Positions 17,339-27,400 of a DNA stretch of 64,000 nt are shown piece by piece. A program made the position numbers and the translations under genes. Each line of letters starts with the position of its first letter. The stretch's first letter is position 1. Location of the stretch: NCBI GenBank assembly GCA_002215645.1, contig NGFI01000004.1, forward strand, positions 309,933 to 373,932, given 5' to 3'. The notes beneath the pieces were generated by a model, which did not search any database, was not told the DNA's origin, and saw nothing but the letters and a program-made list of their open reading frames with translations. The stretch is from Gemmatimonadetes bacterium 2013_60CM_65_52. Its GTDB lineage: Bacteria > Gemmatimonadota > Gemmatimonadetes > Gemmatimonadales > Gemmatimonadaceae.

Positions 17339-18471
17339 GCGCCGAGCACGCCCGAATTCAGGATGTGCGCGGGATCGAATGCCGTGCGGACACGAGCCTC
17401 GAGGTCCCGCGTACTCCGCGCTGACGGGAGTGCGGGCCACAGGTGCGCGGGCATGCGCTCACCGACGATCGACACACCATCCGCGAGCCGGAGGAGTGCC
17501 GTGCGCAACATGTCGATGTCGGCGCCCTCCGTGGGCGCCACGCAACGCACCACGCCGCGCGCGCACGTCGCATGGGCGTAACCGCCGGTGACCGCGATGA
17601 GCTCCAGCGCGCGCTGCCAGAGAGATTCCGCGTGCGAGGGCAGGGCACTCACGCGCACCGCAAGCGCCGCCGCCGACTCTGCGCGCGCAAGCCGATCCCA
17701 CACGCTGGAAGGCACCTCATGTGCGACGCCAAGCGTCCCGACCGCATCGCTTGCGGCACGCACGAATGTTTCGTTGCCACCCAGTCGAATGAGCGCCACC
17801 GTGCCATTGCCGACGGCGAGCGCCGCGGCGAGCGAAGGAGACAACAGCTCCGCGGCGAGGGGAGTGAGTTCCGATTCCCGAAGCCAGCGCCAAAGGGTTT
17901 CGGCGGGCTCCGCGTCCAGCGCGACAGCGAGCGTACGATCCACCTCGGGGCGCGCGCGCAACCGCACCGTCACCTCGGTGATGGGGCCGAGCGTTCCCCA
18001 TGCACCGGTGACGAGCCGCACGAGATCGAAGCCCGCAACGTTCTTCACGACCTGGCCGCCCCCGCGCACGACGTCCCCCGAACCGGTGACGAACTCGCAG
18101 CCGAGCAGATGGTCGCGTGGTGTCCCGAAGGCGGAGGCCAACGGACCGCACGACCCCGTGGCGACCGTGGCGCCGATCGTTCCGTCCGCGGATCCGAGTG
18201 GGTCAAGCGCGAGCCATTGCCCGTGCTCGCGTGTGGCAGCGGCGATGTCGGCCAGACTGGTTCCGGCGCGAGCCGACAGTACGAGGTCACCGGGCTCGTA
18301 ACGTGTAATGCCTGTGAGCGAGCTGACATCGAGTCGCGTCGCGTCTGCGCAGGGATGACCCGCGTCGAGCCACGTTCCGGCTCCGACAATGCGCAGCGGC
18401 TCGTTGCGCGCTCGCGCCGCGCGTATCGTGTCGGCGATGTGTTCGACGCCTTCGTGAGTGACCGACGTCAT
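17335..18471 (-). CDS. glcE: Glycolate oxidase FAD-binding subunit
   Basis: A 378-residue FAD-binding PCMH-type protein. It shows RIVGAGTWLDAG, LVLSARAGTSLADIAAA, then DPLGSADGTIGATVATGSCGP and GGGQVVKNVAGFDLVRLVTGAWGTLG, the last being characteristic of GlcE. It assembles with GlcD and GlcF to oxidise glycolate to glyoxylate at the inner membrane. The ATG at 18471 overlaps the glcD TGA, and its own TGA overlaps the glcF ATG, so the three subunits are translationally coupled and probably made in fixed ratio. Confidence 0.9.
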   Translation of the reverse strand: MTSVTHEGVEHIADTIRAARARNEPLRIVGAGTWLDAGHPCADATRLDVSSLTGITRYEPGDLVLSARAGTSLADIAAATREHGQWLALDPLGSADGTIGATVATGSCGPLASAFGTPRDHLLGCEFVTGSGDVVRGGGQVVKNVAGFDLVRLVTGAWGTLGPITEVTVRLRARPEVDRTLAVALDAEPAETLWRWLRESELTPLAAELLSPSLAAALAVGNGTVALIRLGGNETFVRAASDAVGTLGVAHEVPSSVWDRLARAESAAALAVRVSALPSHAESLWQRALELIAVTGGYAHATCARGVVRCVAPTEGADIDMLRTALLRLADGVSIVGERMPAHLWPALPSARSTRDLEARVRTAFDPAHILNSGVLGA

Positions 18472-19895
18472 CGAACGGCTGCGGCTCTCACCGAGGGCGC
18501 GGCGCGCCACTCGGAGCAGCTGTGTATGGGAATGACCTTGCCGGGATTGCTGCGCCGGTCGGGATCGAAGACGGCGCGTAGCGCGCACATCGCCTCGAGC
18601 GTCGGCGCAGTGAACAGCCGATCCATGTACTGCAGCTTGTCGAGCCCGATGCCGTGCTCCCCGGTAATGCTTCCGCCGGCGTCGATGCAGGCTTGCATCA
18701 TCTCCGTCATGGCGACGTGGACGCGCGCCGCCTCGTCCGGATCGTCGGCGTTGTAGCCGATGTTCGGGTGCAGGTTCCCATCACCCGCATGGAACACGTT
18801 GCACACGTTGACGCGGTGCTCCGTCGCGATGCGCTGAATCGTGGCCAGCACGGCGGGAAGCTTCGTGCGCGGCACGACCGCATCCTGCACGACGAGGTGC
18901 GGAGAGATGCGTCCCATCGCCCCGAAAGCTTTCTTGCGCCCCTGCCAAAGCCGCGCGCGATCTGCGGGATCGGAAGCGACACGCACGTCACGCGCTCCGG
19001 CGCTACGGCAGAATTGGATTACGCGTGCGACGTCGTCCTCGAGTCCGGCCGCTGGGCCATCGAGCTCGATCAGGAGAATCGCGGCGGCATCGGTGGGATA
19101 GCCGGCGGCATAGATGGACGCCTCGACCGCCTGGATGGTATTGGCGTCCATCATCTCGAGCGCGGCGGCAACGATGCCCGACGCGATGATGGCCGACACG
19201 GCCTGGGCCGCCGCATCCACCGACGAGAAGTCGGCAAGCAGCGTACGAATCGCGGCAGGATCGCGTGTCAGCCGCACGGTGGCGTCGAGCACGACACCGA
19301 AGCAGCCCTCGGATCCGATGAACGCGCCGAGGAGATCGTAGCCCTCCTGTTCGCCGTTCGGTGAGCCGAGCGTCACGACGGTGCCGTCGGGCAGGATGAC
19401 GGTGAGCGCGAGCACGTGATTCAGCGTCACTCCGTACTTGAGGCAGTGCGGGCCACCGGCATTCTCCGCGACGTTGCCTCCGATGGTGCACGCCGTCTGG
19501 CTCGACGGGTCCGGAGCGTAGTGCAACCCGAAACGTCGCGTCTCCGCCGTGAGCCGCGAATTCACCACGCCTGGCTCGACCACCGCACGCGCATTGTCGC
19601 GATCGATCGAGATGATGCGCTTCAACCGGTGCAGGCCGAGCAGAACGACATCGTCCGCCAGCGCGCCACCCGACAGGCCCGTGCCCGCGCCGCGCGCCAC
19701 ATATGGCGTCCCGGTGTCGGCGAGCACGCGAACGACGGCGACGGTCTCGTCGCGCGTGCCGGGAAAGACAGCGAGCGAGGGGCGCTTCTGATAACCCGGG
19801 AGGCCGTCCGCCTCGTACGAGCGCAGCTCGCCGGTGCGTGTGAGGATCCGATCGTCGCCGACGATGGCGGCAAGCCGTGAGCGAAGTGCGCTCAT
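18468..19895 (-). CDS. glcD: Glycolate oxidase catalytic flavoprotein subunit
   Basis: A 475-residue FAD-linked oxidase. The FAD-binding region has the loop G-A-G-T-G-L-S-G-G-A, then PDPSSQTACTIGGNVAENAGGPHCLKYG and FIGSEGCFGVV. The C-terminal oxidase domain carries NVFHAGDGNLHPN and TGEHGIGLDKLQYM with the conserved active-site histidines. E. coli GlcD is 499 residues, so the length fits; D-lactate dehydrogenase is the main alternative, but the adjoining glcE and glcF favour glycolate. The ATG at 19895 overlaps the stop of the upstream lipid-kinase-like gene (ATGA). Confidence 0.93.
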   Translation of the reverse strand: MSALRSRLAAIVGDDRILTRTGELRSYEADGLPGYQKRPSLAVFPGTRDETVAVVRVLADTGTPYVARGAGTGLSGGALADDVVLLGLHRLKRIISIDRDNARAVVEPGVVNSRLTAETRRFGLHYAPDPSSQTACTIGGNVAENAGGPHCLKYGVTLNHVLALTVILPDGTVVTLGSPNGEQEGYDLLGAFIGSEGCFGVVLDATVRLTRDPAAIRTLLADFSSVDAAAQAVSAIIASGIVAAALEMMDANTIQAVEASIYAAGYPTDAAAILLIELDGPAAGLEDDVARVIQFCRSAGARDVRVASDPADRARLWQGRKKAFGAMGRISPHLVVQDAVVPRTKLPAVLATIQRIATEHRVNVCNVFHAGDGNLHPNIGYNADDPDEAARVHVAMTEMMQACIDAGGSITGEHGIGLDKLQYMDRLFTAPTLEAMCALRAVFDPDRRSNPGKVIPIHSCSEWRAAPSVRAAAVR

Positions 19896-20776
19896 GTCGG
19901 ACACACCACGCGGAGCGCATCTCGCCGGAGCGAGTACTCCAGCGTTGGATCCGCCATCACGATTTCCCCATCGATCGTGATGGGTGCCGCGTGGCTCCGC
20001 GTGATGGTACAACGATCCACGATGAAGGTCTCCACGACCGGGCTGCGGGCAGTGCTCTTTCCGCCGCGCGCGACGGCGGAAAGCGCGAGCGCAAACAGGC
20101 GCGCGCGCGAGCGGCCGCGCACCGCGATGACATGCAGCCCACGGCGCCCGTTCGGCGTCCGCTGCCCCAATGCCGGAAGCTGCAACTCGCGTTCGCCGAT
20201 GCCGATGAAGACGAGCGGCGTGCGGACGACGAGAGTTCGGCTGTCCACTTCGAGCTCGACCGCCATGAGACGCAACGCGAACAGGACGCGGAGTGCTGCC
20301 AGCGCGGACGCGATCCGGTAACCGAAGCGCGGCTCGAGAAGCTCTCTGACGCGCACGAAGCGTACGTACGCGCCCACGCTGCTCGTATTGAGAAACACCG
20401 TGCCGTTCACCATGCCGACGTCCACGCCGCGGCACAACGTGCCAACCGCCGTGATGAGCGCGTCGGCCGGTACGGTGCTGATGCCGAGGTTCCTCGCGAA
20501 ATGGTTGAGGGTTCCGCCAGGGAGAATTGCGAGCTCGACGTCCGTCGACAGCAAGGTGTGCGCGGCCGCCGCGATGGTGCCGTCGCCGCCGGCCACGAGC
20601 ACACGCTTGGCACCCTCGGCCACGACCTCGTCGAGCGCGTCGTTGAGCGCATCGGGCGCGACTTCGCGCACGTCGAAGGAATCGTTCGCGCCCAGGGCCT
20701 CCCGCGCGGCGGCGGCATTGCCCGATGCGGAGTTGATGAGCGCCGGAATGCGGCGCGCCGGCCGGGTGGCGGTCAC
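19892..20776 (-). CDS. Diacylglycerol kinase-like protein (GGDGT)
   Basis: A 294-residue DAGK catalytic-domain protein (YegS/BmrU-like). It has PALINSASGNA at the N terminus, the nucleotide loop V-A-G-G-D-G-T-I-A-A-A (GGDGT) and L-P-G-G-T-L-N-H-F-A-R-N-L-G, all diagnostic. It is expected to phosphorylate diacylglycerol or a related lipid. I chose the GTG at 20776 because it overlaps the TGA of the upstream gene (GTGA), as at the next junctions; ATG at 20821 would add 15 proline-rich residues. It is coupled to the polysaccharide-synthesis fusion upstream and glcD downstream. A second paralogue lies at 42660-43580. Confidence 0.82.
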   Translation of the reverse strand: MTATRPARRIPALINSASGNAAAAREALGANDSFDVREVAPDALNDALDEVVAEGAKRVLVAGGDGTIAAAAHTLLSTDVELAILPGGTLNHFARNLGISTVPADALITAVGTLCRGVDVGMVNGTVFLNTSSVGAYVRFVRVRELLEPRFGYRIASALAALRVLFALRLMAVELEVDSRTLVVRTPLVFIGIGERELQLPALGQRTPNGRRGLHVIAVRGRSRARLFALALSAVARGGKSTARSPVVETFIVDRCTITRSHAAPITIDGEIVMADPTLEYSLRRDALRVVCPT

Positions 20777-23700
20777 GTCAGGCTGCGCTGGGTGAGGCGG
20801 CGGCGGATGCCGGCCAGCCATTGTACGAACCCTCGCGTGTCCTGTGCCGACGGCAATTCGACGGTGGCCTTACGATCCAGCTTGCCCCAACCCACGAGCC
20901 GGCCGCTGAGCGCCGCGGCAAAGGACTTCACCACGACCCAGTACATCACCTGACGATACGCGAACCGCTGTAGGAAGATCAGCCACGTGAGCGACTTTTC
21001 CTCGTCCGGCTCCATGAGGAACGCCATTGCGGCCGCCAGCCAATCCACCATGAGAAAGACCGCGTAATACGCGAACACCTTCTCGAGGTCCACCAGCGCG
21101 TACGTCAACTGGTCGCCTACGCGATGGCTGGCGGCGTTGATCCACACGGAAATGATGCTGTACACGAAGAGCAGATCCGCCAGCGGAGAGATGGCGGGAA
21201 GCAGGAGCTGAAAGAGAAACACGTTCGGCAGCGCCACCCATCCCAGCGATCCGTACCTGGGGCGGAAGAACGCGTCGCGGTGCTTCCAGGTGCACTGCAG
21301 CGTGCCGAATGACCAGCGAAAGCGTTGCTTGGCGAGACCGCGCAGCGTATCCGGTGCCTCCGTGTACGCCACCGCCCCGTCCGCATACGCAACCGAATAT
21401 CCGGCTCGCCGCATCTCGAGCGTCAGATCCTGGTCCTCGGCCAGAGTATCCTCCCTGAATCCGCCGACCTCGATCACCGCAGAGCGGCGCCACGCGCCCA
21501 CGGCGCCCGGCACCACGGTGATGCAGTCGAGCAGCGAGAATGCACGCCGGTCGAGGTTCTGGCTCGTCACGTACTCGAGCGCCTGCCACCGCGTGACGAT
21601 GTTGATGCGGTTGCCGACCTTTGCATTGCCGGCCACGGCGGCCACTCGAGGGTTCTCGAGTGGCTGGACCAGCTCCGCCACGGTGTCGTCGTCGAACACC
21701 GTGTCCGCGTCGAGGCCGATGACCACGTCGTATCGAGCGCGCGCGATGCCGAAGTTGAGGGCGCTCGCCTTGCCGCCGTTCTCCTTGCACAACACGGCCA
21801 CCTGGGGATGCGAGCCGTATGCCTCCTCACAGATGGCTGCCGTGTCGTCGGACGAGCCGTCGTCGACGACGACGATTTCCAGCGCGCCGGCGTAGCGCTG
21901 GTTCAGCAGCGACGCGATCGTCTGCACGATCACCTTCTCTTCATTGAACGCGGGCACGATCACGCTGACACCGGGTGTGTACGTCACCGGCACCCCGCGG
22001 TCCTGATGCTGCTTCCAGCGCTGTATGAGTGCCAGAATGCCGATGACGAACAGCCGCGCGATGCCCAGAATCACCGCGACGGTAAAAACCCAGAAGATCG
22101 AGATGTCTGCCAGGCCAAGCAGCAGCCAGCCGGCCTGCCGCAGCAGACGAGTTGCTCCGCTGGCCGGTGGCAGCGCGGGCATCGCGTCGAGCCGTGTAAT
22201 GCCGGCCAGCTCACTCACCAGCACGAGCGTGTCCCCTCGCGCGCGCAGTGAGTCGATCAACGCACCGAGGGCCGCAACGGTGTTGCGTCGATTGCCGCCC
22301 GCGTCGTGCAGCAGCACGATGTTGCGCGCCGAATCCTGCGCGAGCGTGTTCAGCTCGTTGGGCAGTTGGCGGCGCTTCAGCACCAGGTGGATGATCGAGT
22401 CGGGCGGCAGCTCCTTCCAATCCTCGCCGTCCACGTGCAAGCCGATGGTCCAGTAGTTCGACCGCGACGCGATGCCCACCGGTGCCAGCTCGGCGTCCGT
22501 CGTCGGCTCGGCGTCCCCGAAATACGGAGGCCGAAAGAATGCCACCCGTCGGTTCAGCACCGCCTCGATGAGCGACGCGGTGGAGTTGATCTCGAGGTTG
22601 GCGCGCGTGTCGCTGGCCAGCGCGAGATTGGGATGCGTGTACGTATGGTTCCCGATCTCGTGCCCTTCCTCGTACATGCGCTGGAGCAGCCGCTGGTGCG
22701 TGTCCACGTTCTGCCCGACGACGAAGAACGTCGCCTTCACGCCGCGCGACCGCAGCGTATCGAGGATGTCGGGCGTCCACCGCGGGTCGGGACCGTCGTC
22801 GAACGTGAGCGCGACACGATGCCGGTTACGCTCCTGGCCGCCCGTGCGCGCCAGGACGTATGGAATCGGCACCTTCACGAGGGTCTCGTTCACGATGTAG
22901 CCGGACTTCGTGTCCACCTGCACGTTGCGCCGTCCGTCACTCGGGAAGTAGGTGATCTGAAGGATCTCCCCGGTGCCGTCGAACTCCGCGTCGTAGCTCG
23001 GCCGCATGGCCTTGAGGCTGTCCGGCTTGAAAAGCTGTCCTTCCGCGGTGAGGGCGTTCCAGAGCGAGGGATCCTCTCCGCCGAGGTGCCAGATGGCGTG
23101 CCCCGCGACACCGAGTGACTTGCCGACCAGCATCTCGTTGTACGCGGTGGTGGCATCGAGGAACCACAGCACGTGATCCGTCGAGTCCGCCGTGGTCCAC
23201 CGCATGTACGGGTTCATCGACACCGGATCGAACTGCGGGCGCGGCTGCGCCGGCCCGCGCGCGGCGCGCATGACTTCCTGGAAGTCGAAGTTTTCCGCCC
23301 GATGATTGGCGACCGCCTCCGCGTCGTTCCAGTCGTAGCCGTACGCGCCGATCATGAGAATCAGCTTCGACGGATCGACGAGCGACGCGAAGCGGCGCGC
23401 CTGCATCACGTAGAAGCGCTGGCTCGCGACGGGGCCGGGATCGCCGGTGGCGTAATGCTCGTCGAACAGCATCGGAAACAGCTTGTCGTTCGTCGCGGCC
23501 GCGGCGCTGATGTACGCGTCGTCGTCGCCGGCGGCGAGCGTCTGCGTCGCCAGCTTTCCGATGCCGTGCATGGCATCGTGTACTTCTCGCGCGAACGTGA
23601 GCACGGCAGGGCGCAGGGCTGTGTCCGAGAAGTTCTCGAGATCCAGCGTGGTGCCGGCCAGGCCGTACTGCAGTACCGCTCCACGAAGCTGCCGGATCGC

Positions 23701-24372
23701 ATTGGCGCGCGCCGTCGGATTGTTGAGAAAGCGGCGAAGCACCTCCTCGTCGAATCGGCCCGTCGTGGAATCCATGCCCGGATTCACCACGAAGTTGCTG
23801 ACCATGAGGAAGAGCGAGGGGCGCGTTTCCACCGGCTTGCTGTTGAACAGGTCCACGACCTGCGGCTTGACCCGCAGCAAGAGCGAATCGGCGTCGCGGG
23901 GAATGAACCCCCATTCGCCGATGACCCAATCGAGCTTCTCGTAGTTGCGCCGGAGCGACGCGAAGGAGTTGTCCGCCCAGTTCACGTAGAATCCGGCAAC
24001 GATGGATTCGCTGCGCGGCGGCCGGTTGCCCGTGCCCACGTTCACCATGGGCACGGTCTCGGGACGCCGGGACGATGGCGTTCCGTACTGCTTCATCGCT
24101 TCGGCCAGCTTGCGGCGGTACGCCAGCCGGAGCCGGTCCACTTTCGTGAACGCACCGGGTCGGCCCGTCGTCGCGCGCGCGATGGGCTCGTTGTTGGACG
24201 TGGCGAGCGGCAGCTCGGGGGGAATCGGCGGCGTCAGGAACAGCGTGCCGACGAGCACGACCGCCAGCGTCGTCGTGACGATGCCGACCGCGAGCGCGGC
24301 GCGCCTGATGTGGCGCCAGCGCCGTCCGGTGAGATCGATGAATACGGGGGTCTGGCGACTGCTGTCGTGCAT
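20773..24372 (-). CDS. GH18-like / NodB deacetylase / GT2 synthase fusion
   Basis: A 1199-residue protein with three enzymatic modules. Residues 23-46 are a membrane anchor. Residues about 122-460 look like a GH18-type glycosidase domain with TTLDLE (241-246) at the catalytic strand. Residues about 515-725 are a NodB polysaccharide deacetylase with TFDDGPDP (523-530), HEIGNHTYTH (571-580) and RPPYFGD (614-620). Transmembrane segments at about 748-784 lead to a GT2 processive synthase: DDGS (837), DAD (888-890), AEDQD (978-982), QRFRW (1016-1020). More membrane helices lie at about 1045-1155. This combines in one chain what PgaB (deacetylase plus glycosidase-like) and PgaC (synthase) do for poly-N-acetylglucosamine. 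It probably makes and trims an exported amino-sugar polymer. A hybrid kinase gene is 59 bases upstream. Confidence 0.88.
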   Translation of the reverse strand: MHDSSRQTPVFIDLTGRRWRHIRRAALAVGIVTTTLAVVLVGTLFLTPPIPPELPLATSNNEPIARATTGRPGAFTKVDRLRLAYRRKLAEAMKQYGTPSSRRPETVPMVNVGTGNRPPRSESIVAGFYVNWADNSFASLRRNYEKLDWVIGEWGFIPRDADSLLLRVKPQVVDLFNSKPVETRPSLFLMVSNFVVNPGMDSTTGRFDEEVLRRFLNNPTARANAIRQLRGAVLQYGLAGTTLDLENFSDTALRPAVLTFAREVHDAMHGIGKLATQTLAAGDDDAYISAAAATNDKLFPMLFDEHYATGDPGPVASQRFYVMQARRFASLVDPSKLILMIGAYGYDWNDAEAVANHRAENFDFQEVMRAARGPAQPRPQFDPVSMNPYMRWTTADSTDHVLWFLDATTAYNEMLVGKSLGVAGHAIWHLGGEDPSLWNALTAEGQLFKPDSLKAMRPSYDAEFDGTGEILQITYFPSDGRRNVQVDTKSGYIVNETLVKVPIPYVLARTGGQERNRHRVALTFDDGPDPRWTPDILDTLRSRGVKATFFVVGQNVDTHQRLLQRMYEEGHEIGNHTYTHPNLALASDTRANLEINSTASLIEAVLNRRVAFFRPPYFGDAEPTTDAELAPVGIASRSNYWTIGLHVDGEDWKELPPDSIIHLVLKRRQLPNELNTLAQDSARNIVLLHDAGGNRRNTVAALGALIDSLRARGDTLVLVSELAGITRLDAMPALPPASGATRLLRQAGWLLLGLADISIFWVFTVAVILGIARLFVIGILALIQRWKQHQDRGVPVTYTPGVSVIVPAFNEEKVIVQTIASLLNQRYAGALEIVVVDDGSSDDTAAICEEAYGSHPQVAVLCKENGGKASALNFGIARARYDVVIGLDADTVFDDDTVAELVQPLENPRVAAVAGNAKVGNRINIVTRWQALEYVTSQNLDRRAFSLLDCITVVPGAVGAWRRSAVIEVGGFREDTLAEDQDLTLEMRRAGYSVAYADGAVAYTEAPDTLRGLAKQRFRWSFGTLQCTWKHRDAFFRPRYGSLGWVALPNVFLFQLLLPAISPLADLLFVYSIISVWINAASHRVGDQLTYALVDLEKVFAYYAVFLMVDWLAAAMAFLMEPDEEKSLTWLIFLQRFAYRQVMYWVVVKSFAAALSGRLVGWGKLDRKATVELPSAQDTRGFVQWLAGIRRRLTQRSLT

Positions 24373-24431
24373 TCAGGGCGCGGCGTGGGAACGGCCGGCG
24401 CGCACGCAGGCGCCTACAGGGCCGTTGCTTC

Positions 24432-27400
24432 TTAAGGTACTACCCGCCCTCCGGCCGCGCCCTCGGTGACGGTCGCGATGATGTCGTCGAGCATTCGCAA
24501 CTCGAACGGCTTCTGGAGGATGGGGCAGGACGTCCGTTGCACGAAGTTCGCCGCTTCCGCGGACGCGACGTCGCCCGTGCTGAAAACGAACCGGCGGAGC
24601 AGGGCGGGTTGCGACACCGCGAGCTCATCGTGCAGCTCGATGCCCGAAAAGCCGGGCATGCGCAGGTCGGAAATCACGATGCCGATGCGATCCGCCATCT
24701 CGTCCAGCCGCTTCAGCCCCGACGCTCCATCCGCCGCCTCCTCCACCTGCCAACCGCGACGCGTGAAATACCGGCGAAGCGCCGACCGAATGGTCGGCTC
24801 GTCGTCGATGATGAGCGCCACCGTGCGCTCCGCGTCACCCGCCCGCGAAGAGTCAGACGGTGCCGAGGCCGAAACTGCGCCTGGCGCTGCCTTCGCCGCC
24901 GCCGAAGCGGGTGCCTCCGGAACGCTGTCCGAATCCATAGACGGGAATTGTACCGTAAAACGGGAGCCGGGTCCATCGTCACGTGAATCAACGGCAATTC
25001 GCCCTCCAAATTGCTCGACGATACCCAGCGTTACGGACAGCCCGAGCCCCGTTCCCTCACCGATGGGCTTGGTTGTAAAGAATGGATCGAAGATGCGAGG
25101 CAGGATTTCCGGCGGAATGCCGGAGCCGGAATCTTCCACCACCAGCCGGCACGACGAGCCCGCTCGCGAGGTGTGCACCCAGATGCGTCCGCCCGGTCCG
25201 CACGCCTGCGCCGCATTGCTCACGAGGTTCGTCACGATCTGCTCCACGCCCGCCCGGTCGGCAAGCACGAACGACGGGTCGGGGTCGATCCGAAGAAAAA
25301 GCGTGACTCCCGTGGTATCGAGCGTGGGACGAAGAGCACGCGCCGTGGCGGCCACCACGCTGCCGAGCGACATGGGCTCCGCGTGCGCGGTGCGCTGCCG
25401 TACGAACGACAACAGATCGCGCACGATCGAACGGGAGCGCCGCGCCTGATCCCGAATGATGCCGAGCGCCTCGAAGTCGGCGGGCGGGCGCTCATCCGCC
25501 AGCAGGTCTTCGGCGAAATGCAGAATCGAGGACAGAGGATTGTTCAGCTCGTGCGCGACGCCGGAGATCAACTGTCCAACGGCGGCGAGCCGCTCGTTGC
25601 GCCGCAGCGCATGCTCCGCGGCGCGCAGCGACGTGACGTCCTCCGCGTAGCCCTCCCACATCCAGACGTCGCCGAAGTCGTCGCGGTAGGCGCGCGCGCT
25701 CAAACGAACCGTGACGAGGGACGCGTCGGCGCGCTGCCATTCCACCTCGAAGCCGCGTACGACGTCCTCTTCTTCCAGGTGTCGCACCAGCGCCGCGCGC
25801 GCTCCGGCGTCACGATACAGCTCGCCGCGTTCCGCCGCGTGCCCGAGCGCCATTGCCTCCGGGTGGCCGAGGAGCGCGATCATCGCCTGATTCCACGAGA
25901 TCAGATGTCCGCCTCTCGTCTCGCGGAAGATCGCGGCGGGCGCGTTTTCCACGAACGAGCGAAAGCTCGCCTCGGAGGTTCGCAGCAAGGCCGCATCACG
26001 TGCGCTCGAGAGCGCGATGCTCGCCACCTGTACGGCGGCGATGGCAAGCTCCTCTTCCTGGACCGTGCGCTCACGCGGCTCTCCGAGGTACCAGACGTAG
26101 CCGCCGATGACGCGGTCGTCCGCCGCGCGAAGCGGCATTGCCCAGCCCGCGCGAACGCCGTGCGCAACGGCCAGATCGCGGAGATCTCGCCAGTGAGGGT
26201 CGTTGGCGATGTCGGTCCAGGAGACGACGTCGTTGCGGTAAATGGCGGCGCCCACCGACGGCTCGCGGGATCCAATGGCAATCTCGCGTGTCGCCTCCAC
26301 CAGCTCGGCCGGGAGTGAAGGCGCGGCCACCAGCCGCGCCACCTGTCGCTCGTCGTCCATCTCGTACACGGCGCAGCGTATGTCGGGCAGCTCCCCCTCC
26401 ACCACACGCGCGAGGTCGCCGATCGTTTCGGCGGCGGGCGCACCGCTGGCGATGAGCTCCAGCACCTGACGCTGCCCCTGGAGAAAACGCTCGGCGCGCG
26501 CCTGATCCGACATGTCGCGCAGCCCCATGACGAACAGCGGTTCGCCGTCGGTCAGGGTGCGTCCAACGCGCGCATCCACCGGGACGGACATCCCATCGAA
26601 CGTCAGTGCGATGCAGCGCTCCGTGCTGGCCTGGGCGGCGGAATCCGTTTCCGGCCCGTCGAGGCTCGCAAACGTGCGCATGAGCCGCGCGTGGAACTCG
26701 TCAGCGAACAGCTCGAGCACCGGCACGCCCACGAGCCGCTCGCGGGAATGTCCCAACATCCGCTCGACGGCCGCATTCACCATCGTGATCTCGTAGCGCT
26801 CGTTGAGCGAGATGATGCCGTCGGTGGACGCATCCACGACGATCGCGAGCAGGCGCATCGCGTCGCGCGTCTCGGTGAGCCGCACGACGCGCCTGGTGCG
26901 ATTCAGCGCCACTGCGCCCAGCCCGACGATCACGACAAACGCGACGAGGAAGCCACCCTCGATCAGGATCTCGTTGCGGAGCGGGACGATTGCATCGGAG
27001 CGCCGGATGCTGCGGACGATGCCCCAGCCGAGGCGACGATTGTAGCCCGTCGCCGCGAAGAGCGGTTCGCCTCCTTTCTGGGCGGGGAAGACGCCGAACG
27101 TGTCCACGCCGGCGTACGCCAGAGCGACCGGCGTGCCTGCCGTCAGGCGACGATACGGCTCGACGCACACGCCCGGATTCTCGTCGGGGCAGACCGAGAC
27201 CACTGCGACGCCGTCAGATGCGGGCGCAACGAAGCGGCTGAGCGCCGCGTTGGCGCGGCCCGTCGCCCACGGTGTGAACGCACGCACGGCGTCGACGCGA
27301 AGGAGAACCGCCGCCGGGGCACCAGGGCCGCGTGCCACACTTCGGTCCAGGCGTACTGGAGACGCAATAGAGATCCGTGCGGCATGGCGTCCGAGCACGG

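Noticed and set aside
16052-20776. glcD/glcE as vanillyl-alcohol-oxidase or D-lactate dehydrogenase genes
   Set aside because: Three-subunit order D-E-F with overlapping ends and the GlcE-specific GGQVVKNVAGFD region favour glycolate oxidase.
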